Shown here one piece after another: positions 10,726-23,100 of a stretch of 64,000 nt of DNA. Under the pieces are notes generated by a model. It was not told the origin of the DNA and searched no databases. It saw only the letters and a list, made by a program, of their open reading frames with translations. Position numbers and translations under genes: made by a program. Source of the DNA: Aplysia californica (Eukaryota; Mollusca; Gastropoda; Aplysiida; Aplysiidae). The stretch lies in NCBI RefSeq assembly GCF_000002075.1, contig NW_004797437.1:545307-609306 (forward strand), in the 5' to 3' direction. Each line of letters opens with the position of its first letter. The stretch's first letter is position 1.

Positions 10726-11327
10726 CTAGGAATCTCCGTCATTTTCACACTTCAAATCGGTTTCCTGCACTATCTCATGGCCGCTTTCCTCCCCAATGTT
10801 CAGTTCGTGTTGAAGTTCCTGCGAGGGAGAAACCATCGCTTGCTTGACTACCTCTCCTTCCTCTTCCTCTGTCTCTGGATTTATAAACTGTTGGGCCACT
10901 TGGTCAGAGTTAGGGTCCAAGTGACCAGCGGAGTCGGGGTCAAGGTGACTAGTGGCACCGGGGTCAAGATGACCAGTGGCGCCGGGGTCAAGGTGACCGG
11001 TGGCGCCATGGTCAAGGTGAGCCGTGGCAGAGACGAGCACCTGAGATATGGTCCCCTCCGAGGTGGCCACACTGACAGCCTCCGACTGATGCACGGCGTC
11101 GGCGGCCGCCTGTGAGGCGATGATCTGCTGGAGGTCAGCCTGGGAGATGATGCGGGTGGCTGTGGTCAGCGACTGCTGGGGCAGGATCTGCATCTCCTGG
11201 CCGCTCTCCGTCATGATGGTGTCCCCGATGATGTGCATGGTCCGACCCATCCCAGCCTCTTCTTCCTCCTCAGCGTCCTCCTCTTCTTCTTCCTCGGTTG
11301 TGCCCCCTGCCAGGCCAAGGTGTTGTT
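10726..11327 (-). CDS. Zinc-finger gene terminal exon: acidic, Gln-rich, coding tandem repeat
   Basis: Acceptor TTCTTCAG; stop TAG at 10728-10726. It encodes 199 residues: a Glu run (EEEEEEDAEEEEEAG), a Gln/Ala-rich part, five 8-residue repeats of HLDPGATG type (about 10905-11030), and an acidic Glu-rich end. The repeat looks like a coding minisatellite of 24 bp. The long frame on the opposite strand here is a shadow. Confidence 0.89.
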
Positions 11328-13288
11328 CTGAAGAAGAAAAAAAAAGAAAGTTATATATTACATATACAGTGGAGTCCGCTGAAACCAACATCTGCTGGAC
11401 CGTCGTATTTTCTTCGGATTAGAGAAATAGCTCAAACAAAAGAAGCAAAATTCTCAGATTTCATTTTCTTTCTGTTTACTGCTGTTTTCAAATTAAACAT
11501 GTTCACTTTAAGTTTACGTAAGCATACTCTACTGTATATCGGTGGTTGAAGGTGCGCCACCAGACTAGTACATCCTACTTCTTTTCTTCCATACCGTTGT
11601 TTGTCTATCTCGATTTTTCCTTACACTAAAAGACTATTATTGTGCAGATATGCTTCTCTTTACTTAAACAAACAAACAAAAGAGATTTTAGGAAGACCCA
11701 AGTATTATATGTTGGGTGGAACAGATGGGAAAGTCCAATATTCCATACATTTTCCAGAAGTCCTCTCATTGTAATGGCAAACCTCTGTGTTTTGGGGAAA
11801 AACGTAACTTGTGCTATAAATAATCTCTCAAAGTCAAATTTAAAAATAACTTATGAAAGTCAAAGACTGATGGTCAAACAAAATTTTGCAGTGAAAACTT
11901 AGTTTAATCTGTATAATTCACATAAATAGCTGCCTGAAGCACACACCAACCCCTGCCCCTCCCGCCAGCAAATCTAGACTATCCCAAAAAGAGACTTGAA
12001 GTAGACCTATTAGTCATAAACTAAGACAAAGATAATGCAAAGGAGTGAGTTAAGGTAACCTTTAGAACATGACATGCTACTCATTGTGTGCATGTTCAGA
12101 CAGAGACAAAAGTAAAATAATTTCAGATAGATGCTAAACCAAAAAATGTTGAAATCACTTTAAAAATAAAAAGGTGGGGGGGTTTGCTCTCCGACTCTTA
12201 AGTCTTTAGTTTTAGTAGAGGTTTTACGGCGCTTGCAACTGTATAAGGTCATTTGAGCACCAGAAGATTAGAGGTGTTACAAGACAGTAACAAACATAAA
12301 AAAGATGAAGGGGAGATAAGGACGATAGATGTTTCACAGGAAAGAAGAAGCAAACCACACCAGAGCACTCGCGAACAGCCCACACCTTTAAGTCTAAAGA
12401 GGTTAAAAGCATAGGGACAAATAATTTTCATTGCAAAGGGGAAAATACTGAAGTATTTTACCACAAGTTGTTCACTGAACTCCATAGAAATTTTTAAAAA
12501 AGCAACCTAACTATAAGTGGCAGACTATAATGAGTTTGTTTCTCCACATAGTTGTTCATCCAGCAACCGGCTGAGCTTTCCGCTGTATTGTCGACATTAC
12601 TAGGTTATACAGTTTCTTGGCGTGCATTCTTCATAAGCATACCCTAGTTCTGCCACAGGAGAAACAAAAGTCTTGAACATTCAACATTTTTTAAATTCAA
12701 GGAATTTCAAGAATCCCCTACCTCCCCCCNNNNNNNNNNNNNNNNNNNNNNNNNNNNNNNNNNNNNNNNNNNNNNNNNNNNNNNNNNNNNNNNNNNNNNN
12801 NNNNNNNNNNNNNNNNNNNNNNNNNNNNNGGGGTGCTCTTATGTTGTTTGCTTCTTCTTTCCTGTCAAATATCTATCGTCTCTCTCTCCCCTCCTCCTTT
12901 TTATGTTTGTTACTCTCTTGTAACACCTCTAATCTTCTGGCGCTCATGACCTTATGCCGTTGCGAGCGCCGTAAAACCTCTACTAAAATAAACAAAAGAC
13001 CTTCACCGCTCAACCTGTCTCCCACTTCTGTGGCAAGTAAATACATACGACATCAGATTATGTTTGAGTGTTTCTCACCGCCACTTATGTAGCGCTGTGT
13101 CGATCGCTGACTCGGCCGGTCTGACTGCGACATCTAAATCGGCTTTCTTAACGGTTATGGTCGGAGACTTCTTAACCCCACCCCCACCCCCCTTCTGTGC
13201 TTAATGTATATTCTCCCGTACTCGTTCACTTTTACTCTTTCTCTTTTCTTTCATTCTCTCTCTTTCACTCTCACACTTTACCCCCCCC

Positions 13289-13342
<54 letters not shown>

Positions 13343-16300
13343 CCACTCCCACCCCCTACCCCAATCTTCCCCTTCCCTCTCCCAGAATCAATAGAGAAGA
13401 GAAGTAAGCAGCGTTACCTGTAACCATGATGTTGAGTCCACCGTGCTTGTTCACAGAGATGGCCTGACCGTCCACTGAAATGGCCTGGCCGTCCAGGATG
13501 ATCTGCTGCTCGGGTCCCAGGTTGGCCGGGATCTGGATGGTGGCCTGGCTGGTGCCTCCGCTGGAGGTGGGGATGGCCAACACTTGCTCGATCATCATCA
13601 CATTGCAGGTCGCCTGGTGCTCCTGGACATCAGCAAAAACATCACACACAATATTAGTCATCATCATTGCCTTTCTCACCCTGGATCAGGATATAGGCCA
13701 CGAACAAACATTTTAAAGCATGCTCGTTTGTGTTTCTTTAATTTTCCGTTTTTATTGGGTTGGGCAGTTGGCCCTCCGCAAATTGGCACTTTCGGGAGAC
13801 CAGACTGAAGTATCTTTAGTCGCCTCTTATGACACGCAGTATCACAGCAAGCGTATTTTTTGCTCCCCCGTAGTAAAACTATGGGGCCCCCCACCTGAAG
13901 GGGCGGCAATATTTGTACAAGACATTAACTCCTGATCTCTGGCAAGCCAGGACTGCTGTGCAGTGTCAGCATCTCTGTCAAATCCCTTTATGGCAATGAC
14001 AATAGGGTCTATATACATTTTCGACACTCGCAAAAAGTAGGTCTCCCTTGCCATGTGTTCTTTCCTTTGATGGAGAACTATCAAAAATGGTTCATTTCCT
14101 TTGATTCAATAACCGATTTAGTGGCGTGTATGTCGCTCTCAGGTTTCGTTCTGAAATAGGATGCTGTCATAGTGTGCGTGGGAGGACCCTCCAGAGATAA
14201 AGAGTTATAGCAGCTCTACAGTTTAGTCGCTTCTTTTTTTCCCATGATGAAAAAGAGGAATAAAAGGTGATTATACAGAAAAAATTCTGGTTGCCATAGG
14301 AATGGAGACCTGCTTGGAAAATAAGAGCAAAAATAATGGGTACCAGGTTGGGTTTTTTTGGTAATCATTTCAAATGCAAAATGACCAACTTAATTTTTTC
14401 ACAAGCAATGATGCATCATTTGAATATAAAGAAAAGTTTCTGTCACAATCAGAATGAAACCAAGGCCTGTTGAAAGTGAATTCTTTATTTAGTCGTTCAT
14501 AGTAATAAACTTTTTCGCATTCATTGGTTGACCAGGCATAGGACATCATTGTTTGTTGAGGCTGAGTTTATCAATGCCACAGTCAATATATACAGTCACA
14601 TACAACTCAAATCACATCAGGGACTGACAAATGTGTTTGCCATATCCATAATTCGGGTTTGCCGATAATGAAGATTTAAAGAGATATCAGTCAGGGCATG
14701 GCAAATGGTACGCTCTATTCGAGACTTTGAGCTCTCCTAGTTCATGTTTTGTGTGCCCAGTTGTACTTATGTGCAAACACCTAATAAACAAATAACGACC
14801 AAATTTCTTCCATGATGCCTCAACATCGCTTGTTGTATAAATATAACAACATAAAGGCGACACTCTCTATCAGATTCACAAGTATTACCTTTAGGGCGTA
14901 CTCCGAGCGGAAGTGCTTGTTGCATTTATCACAGATAAGCATCTTGATGTCCTGATGTTTGCGTTCAATGTGTTTTCTGATGTCCGTGAAGGTGTAGCCG
15001 AAAAAATCACACACACCACACTTGTAGTCCCGCTGACCATAATGCCTGAAACAGAGAGAAAAAGAGTTTTTAAAAAAGCTCATTGGTTGAAATAATTAAA
15101 TTTTTAAAATGATAACAATAATGGAGCTTAAAAGGAAATAAAAGCCCAACACTAGGCAAAGAGACCCAAAACTCTAAAGGAGCCTAGAGGACCTGTAGCG
15201 AACAGCAGCCTTTGCACTTGAGACTGGGATATCCATAAAATAAACGAGAAGAAGAAGTTATGTAGCATAACAATATCCCAGCTTGAAAGTAGGCTATGGG
15301 CATTTAGCAATTTATTATTAATCTATCAGACCCTATAAATAACATTTCAAAACATTCTCAACTTCCTGGGAAGCTTTCAATCCAAGAGACCATTTTATAG
15401 AGGATAAAACATTGAGGGTAAAAAAAACCCAACCTCATTTAAAAATCATCAGTAGTGACCTCCTCCCCTCCCATGGGGATACATTTTTTTTAATGGGTTG
15501 TTAACTCACTGAAGACTGGGCCTTTTTCGGGTCTACAAGCGCTGAAGATTAGCATTTTTGGGGGGTATTTCAACATTTCAAACAACACCCTTCCCAAAAA
15601 CATACAACCATCATTTTTACACACATGCCCAATACGACACAAAAAAACAGAAAGGCAATATCTCTTATAGTTCTTTAGAAAAGATTTTTTGAAAATGTGC
15701 TCAAATTTGTTGCTCGCCAATATTTTTTGACGTAATGTCTCGTGTAAAAAAAAACCAACAAAACCCCACAAAAATTAACCTTGTGTGTCTTTTTTATTGT
15801 GTTTTGTGTTTCAAAATGAATAAAAAATCCAAACTCATGCATTGGAAGGTAATCAATATGGTAATGCTTATGTATTAGCTGTCTAATTCACTTCGGTGTG
15901 AAAAAAACAGGTCTCGAGACAAAGCGGAATTTTGTATTTGAAAGCCTAGTCTAGATCTAGAACACTCTCTATCAGAATCAGTGCTTTGATGCTCATTTAC
16001 ATTGAAATCAGGATCACCATGGTCTAAAATATCATAATCAGAATTTTCTGAACTGTCAAAGTCGTCAAACACTTGAAAAATGTTTGCTTTTTCGTGCAGT
16101 CAAGTGGGTGGTTTGCTCTGGTGTGGTTTGCTCCTTCTTTCCTATCAAACAACTCTCATACTGATCTCTCCTCCTCCTTTTTTTGTGTTTGTTACTCTCT
16201 TGTAACACCTAATCTTCGGCACTTATATAATCTTATTGTGTTGCACATGCCATAAAAACTCTTACTTAACCTAAACGTGTTGCCATCGTACTGACAAAGT

Positions 16301-17164
16301 GTTGCCAGAACATATGTCAGAGAAACGAAAGAAGGGCCTCAGTGTGACTAGCTTTCCTTTCGGGTCAATAACTCAAAAAGTTTCCAGCCAATTCTGGTGG
16401 AACTTCGCACGACACGAAACAAAGGTCGGCTGTACAGTAAGAGATGGTTCATGCATCGTTTGCATGCATACTTTGCCGAGGAAAAAACCCGACACTTGTG
16501 CAAGCAGGGGGGGGGCGAGAACCGCCTCTCAGGGAAATATTGGTGCTAGCAAAATCTGCATGAAACCTCTCCAGTGAGTTAATATGATGGATTGTTCAAA
16601 TCAATCCAAAGCAGCCATGAAAATCCATTCCTCAGTCTTTAAAGCTGAAATATATGAATTCCAACTCTTCCATGCTAATATCTTTTATATCCATCCTCCT
16701 CCTTCACCCCCTTCCCAATCCCCTTCCAACATAGCCACCTACCCCAATCCATCTTTCTCCTCCCTTGTAAAAAAAAGACTATTTCTCATACTGGACACAT
16801 CCAGTCCAAAATCTATGAAAAGAAAAACAAAGAAATGCCCCCTGGATTATTTCAGAGATGACTGCACTCTTTAACCAAACAGCCACAAATACATTACTGA
16901 CAAAAGAACACTTTAGCAGAGGCAGTGCCAGTCATTAGGCAGGACAATTCAGAAGGCTGAGACCTCGGCCAAGTCAATCAATAAACATGACTTTTCCTCA
17001 TTCTATTACACGCCAGTGGCCTGAGGGTGCCACTGGTATAGTACCTCCTTAACTTCTTTGTTATCCCTTCCTATTAAAATTTCTGTCTGTCTCTCTTGCT
17101 TTTTCTGATCACAAATTGCGTCTTATTGCCTCTACATCCTTCTCTTTACTTTAAAGAAAAACCA

Positions 17165-17197
<33 letters not shown>

Positions 17198-20100
17198 AGA
17201 CTCAATCCAAGTGCAAACTGGACCCCGCTAGTCGCCGAACTCACCTCTTGACATGCAGCTCTTTATTCTTGATATGCCTGAAGGTCTTGCCACACCTTTC
17301 GCAGGCATGCTTGGGCTCCTCGTGGATCAGCATGTGTTTGGAAATATCCGACCTCTCACATCCCCTGGAATGTATGGATGGAAAATATTTCACACTCTCA
17401 TTGACAAATGTTCCTTTTATTTCAATATTCAAAGGTGGATTCCTTTGACGGTGCTAGCCACCAAAGCCAACCAGGGCCCACTGAGACACAACATCTGTGC
17501 AGAAAGACAAAGATGCTCCCTAATATACAGACTTCCCGACAGGCGGACCTTTTTTTAAAAAAGTTTTAGTGTTAGTAAGAGAATTACGGCACTTGAAACA
17601 CAATTGGATCATACAAGTGCCAAAGATTAGAGGTGTCACAAGAGAGTATCAAACCAAAAAAAAAAGAAAGAGAGGAGAGATAAAGAAGACAGATGTTTGA
17701 TAGGAAAGAAGGAGCAAACTGCACCAGTACACCTGCCAACTACACAAAAACCAGGATCAAACTCATGCTCTTTGAGCACAACACCGAAGTCCCTAACCAT
17801 TCAAGTTGAGACATCAGTCTCACAGCCCCTTGGACACAAACAAAAAACAGGCTCTCAAACAAAAGATCATCCTAGTAGGCACTATCAGTTGAGGGAAAAG
17901 GGGATCATTGTCTTTCTCTTTCCTAGTACTAAACGACCTTTACTGGGGCGCTTCTCTTTATTCAAATGCAAATAACAACAACAAAAAAGCAGACATACTG
18001 ACCTGTAATCACAGATCAGGCACTTGAAAGGTTTCTCTGGGTCGTGGATCCTCAGATGCCGCTTCAGGTGGGCCTTGCGCGTGAACTTCTTAGTGCAGAT
18101 GTTGCACTCAAACAACACCTCGGCCGGCATGTGCACCATCTTCACATGCATCTTGAGAATGTACATGTCCTGAGGAAAAGTAAGGACATTTTGAGAATGT
18201 ACATGTCCAGAGGAAAAGTAAGGACATTTTGAGAATGTACATGTCCTGAGGAAAAGTAAGGACATTTTGAGAATGTACATGTCCTGAGGAAAAGTAAGGA
18301 CATTTTGAGAATGTACATGTCAGGACACTTCCTTAGGAAAAGTGAGAACATTTTCTGGGTGTATATGTCCTGAGGAAAAATTGAGGACATTTTGTGGGTG
18401 TACATATCGTGAGGAAAAGTGAGGATATTCTGGGGATGGATGTACATATCCTGAGGAAAAGTGATGAGGAAAAGTGAGGAAATTAATCAAATTTTTGGAT
18501 GTATCCTGAGGAAAAGTGAGGATATTTTGTGCATGTATCCTGAGGAAAAGTGAGGAGGAAAAGCGAAGATATTCTGTGGATGTACATATCCTGAGGAAAA
18601 GTGAGGACATTTTGAGGATGTAAATGTCCCAGGGAAACAGGCAGGACATTTTATACATGTCCTGGAGAAAAGTGAAGACCCATCAAAACCAGTTCATGTA
18701 GAAGAGAGGACATGAGCAAGTTATACGTCATAGAGCTAAAACTGTTCCCAAAACTAACAGCATCGATTTCCAGGTGAAATCAATTTTTCTGGTAATATTA
18801 AGAGTTGCTATACAAGAAAAGGAGCATGGAACTGTTTTCTAAAAGTTTCTCAGAGGTCAGCCTTTGTGCAGAGCAAAATACCACTCTACATAAAACAGTT
18901 ATGTCAGCCGTAGGCCTCGAATCTTTAATGTTGAGTTGTAGCTATTTTTGTTTTGGTGCCACTTGGTGCCACACAAGAACATGTTCACTCAATCATTAGG
19001 TAACTGGTCACAATCACAATAAAGTCCATGACCATCAAAATAACAGAAAAAAATCACATGATGTATTTTCAATTCAAAAGAAAAAAAAATCACAAAAACA
19101 CACCTGAATTTAACATTTTGTGGTAAAAATCTTATAATCAGACTACAGCCTGACTTACTGCAAACTCAAAGGAGTTAGTGGTGCCCCCTACCTTGTAGAC
19201 TTTGCCACAGATATTGCAGGTGCAGCTCTTGGTGTCGTGCCTCATCATATGTCGCTTGATGATATAAGCGTGCTCTGCCATGTAGTCACATTCAGGACAT
19301 ATGCAGCGAGGGTGAAACTCCTGAAGACAGAAGAACAAAAAAAAAACATTCATGATCATTTCGATGCTCAAGAATTACAAAGTTCTATTTGCACAGTAAC
19401 TAGTTTCAAGAAACTTGACGTAAAAAAACATGTCAAGCTTTTGTTTGTTTTAGTAAGAGTTTTACTGCCCTCGCAACTGCATAAGGTCATATGAGCGGGC
19501 AAAAAAAGGTTGGTTCTGTTTGCAAGAGTACACTGCACAGCCTAACTCTGGTCAACACCTCTACTAAAATGCTAAAATGCTAAAAAATTTGATGTAAATA
19601 AATTAATTTAAAACAACTGTCAAGCTTTTTCAAATGCAATTCTTTGAATATCCTGATAACGACAGTGAATTATCTTACGATTTTGATAGAGCATTTGGTC
19701 TTAATAACTCAAAACGGCCAAAATTGTCAGGTAAAACTTTGTCATTCTAAGGTAGCAATTTATTGAGTTGCTGAATATAATATACAGAGAACAACCATGC
19801 AGTACACTCCAACTTTCTTCCAAAAGTATGTAGAGCATAATACAGTTTAATGATGAAAAGAAAAGTTTTCCTTAAATCATATATCAAATTTTCTTGCGCG
19901 TGAAATCGCCAGGACCCCAAAGTCAAAGAGTCACCAGTTCTGACCTTGAAGTGGGCTAACAATTCCTCACTGTCCAGTGAGATAAACGAGCAGCACTTGC
20001 ACTTCTGAATGTCGTCGCCGTGCGTGGCAATGTGGTTGCGGTACTGCTGACTGTAGTAACCCTGGAAGTCACACTTAGGGCATTTGAGCTTCTCTAGCTC

Positions 20101-23100
20101 CCGCTCCGAGGCTTTCAGACCTACATGAGAAAAACAAATGCCGTGAGCATCAAGTTGACCAACATAAGAGAAACAAATCTGTGTGGTGAGTTGACTTAAC
20201 TGAGGAAAACCAGGTCATAATTGCAGAAAATAAAGGCCCATTCTCGAAATCCAGAAATAAAATCACAGCAAACTAACAGAACCTTTATTATGTAAAGGGA
20301 AATTATTCATAATAATCACAGAGCTAGTTCTACCCATTGTACAAGAATTTTACCTTTAACAAAAAATGTATCGGCATACAATTCAACTTAAGTCTAATGC
20401 AAAGGGTAGCAGTGGATTTTCAACCTAAACATCCTTAAAAAATCTATCAAGGCTGAAATGAAAGTGAATAATGAGGAAAAGAAAGCTCACAAGGAAAAAT
20501 ACAATAACACAAAAAGGAAAGATAAAGCAAACATTGGAACAGGTCCACAAATACTCAGAGGAGATGTCTGATCGCTGAAAGTCTGTCACTTCTAGGAACA
20601 CCCAGCTCTAGGCCACCGTACAGCTCAACATGCATAGAACCGCCATTGCTGTCCCATAATTTTGAAAACTGAAGCACTTGAGTAGCGTTACAGTATACAA
20701 AGGACTGGTAAAGTGCACACTTCACTCAAATACATTTCTCATGTCATAATAGTCATATGACAGATTACTTTCTGAAAAATTCACAAAGTACACTGGAGAG
20801 CCTACTGCTAGAGCCAGATTTGACTAGGCTTGCCAGACGTTTGGATCCACAGATTTTTCAAGTTTTACATGCTTATTCTATGTGCATGCCTACAACACTT
20901 GTGTTGGCATGAACGAAGACCTCTGATTGGTCCCACAAGATTGCTGTGTCTCTGATAGTCACATGTAATGGATAATGTATTAAACGCAATAGGCTTAAAC
21001 ATGAAATAATCATTCATGGTGCGGGCAATTGAAAGTCCCTTGGAATAGCATAGAGACACTTCATTGCAGGACAAAAATATGGTAAGCTGCATAAACGAGG
21101 ACAATTCGCCCTGGAAGTGACTTCAGCGAGACTGGGTCTGCTCATTTAAAAGTTCAATGAATATTAGTATTAGTTGTTTTAATGGCTTTGATGCATTTTT
21201 AAAAAAGGAAGTTCCTTCTTATTTCAGTGAGCTCAGGAGTTTTCATTGAGTCCTAGTGAATTTCATAGAAATTTTAAAGAGTTATTGTCAAAAATTCCTA
21301 TGGCTGTTACACTAAACCGTGATCAGCCTATCCTCTAGGCTTTCAACAGTACACGGATTAACATACAAAACATTGGACAAAGTGGCAATGACTAAAACAA
21401 AGTGTGTAAATCACTTAACGTACCACTGGCAGTCCACTACTAGTGAGCATTAATGATGAAAAAAACAACAACCACAGGACCACAATTGCCAAACTGGTTT
21501 CCTCAATATTTTGATAAATGTAGGTGTTTTTACACCTCATTCAACATAATTTAGATAATTTAGAAGGCAACCTTCTACCCCTGTCTGTCAGGACCAACCT
21601 GAGCTAAGAGGGATACAAACATCTCAAGAGAAAGACCGAGACTCTCAACAAAAGCCTTCTCCCAACTTGGACGTGGAACTCAGATCTCCTGCATGCGACA
21701 ACTTATACGCGGTGCCCACTATGGATGGGATCGGCCGATCAGCCCGATCCCCTGACTCGATCGCCTCAAAAGCAAACGTGTTTGTTTTCAGTTTCAGGCG
21801 ATCAAGTCGGGCGATCGGCCCGATCCAGCCGTAGTGGGCACCCCGTGTAAGGGTCTCACCATTAAACCACAGACGTTGGTTGGCTTCTTCAAAAGCTCAA
21901 ACAACAGATAAAGATCTTCAATAAATACCATCAAATGTTTTTTCGTTGTCAATCTGAGTAAAGAGAAACACACCGACACCAAGACAGACGAGCGAAAACT
22001 CCATTTCAACTTGAAGCTGCCATGTTGAAACATTAAAACCATAGTTCCCACAATAACAACAATTAGACTGAGAGCACTATCTTCTATAATAAAATGAGAA
22101 AGTGAAGACACAGAACAAACAGGCAAAATAAACAAAACCACTTCCACATACAGCTGAAACATGGGTGGTTGGAGAGATCTTACTTCTTCTATCCTCATTT
22201 TGTTTCTGTGCTCCAGTTATCTGATGTGCTGCACCAATTTATGTATTTGCTGAGTCATAAGATATGATGAGTGGATGTATGCCCCAAAGGCCTTTCAAAT
22301 AAATAAAATCATCTTGAAATCTTGAAATCTTATGCCTCAATCTTGTTTTTCCCCGGAACTTAACGGCCATGATTGTGTCATGTGCTTCTCTTTACTCAAA
22401 TAAATAGCAGAAACAACACAAAGTTGCCATACCTATTTTAATCGGGTCCTTTTTAATTCCCAGCATGGGCAGCAAGCTGTCCGGTATCTGAATCACTGTG
22501 GGTTGTGCCGACGAATCAGCGCCTCCAGCCGTCGTTGTATCTTTGGTCTTGTCTGAGGTCGATGTTGTGGCAGTGAAATTCATCATGCTGGCTGTGAATA
22601 CAAAAAAGGGAATCTGAGACTATTTTCAAAGAAAAAAAATGACAAGCAAAAATCACACACGTTAAGTATATATTTCACCAAGTCCTATACAAACGCAGAG
22701 GGCATCTGCATTGACACCTCCACTCGTATACGGACTGACTTACCACAGACCTCCCAAACATACTGACGAACAAACACAAGAGAAAATCTCAGAACAATTG
22801 GGAGAGAAAAAGAAAAGGAGTGGGGGAGATAGGATTCACTTAGACTCTTGCAGATCAAGATCTTGAAATGAATCTACTGAATAAATTAGAACACTGAACA
22901 TGTAGTTACGTTTAGTATGTAGAAAAACAAAACGATCCAAGTCGTTGTTGTTGTTGTTGCTATCGATCCAGCAACAGCAAGGCTCTCGCCCTTCTGTCCA
23001 ATGCCATGCAGTGATAAGCGCTGATAAGATCATCAGCGTAGAGAGTCTTTTCAGATTTCAGCAAATTCGTTACATCATTGAAGAAGATCAGGAACAAAGT

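Noticed and set aside
10519-11115. 198-codon plus-strand frame
   Set aside because: Antisense shadow of the terminal zinc-finger exon and its flank; its repeat (VKVTSGAGVKV-type) mirrors the coding minisatellite.
13197-13407. Ser/Leu/Pro-rich plus frames
   Set aside because: Translation of the (TC)n microsatellite.
18142-18658. Open frames of 62-112 codons (MYILKMSLLFLRT-type)
   Set aside because: They are readings of the minisatellite in successive frames; the unit of about 38 bp is not a multiple of three, so they are not a gene.
18150-18665. CRISPR-like regular repeat
   Set aside because: Units adjoin without spacers and the setting is an animal intron.
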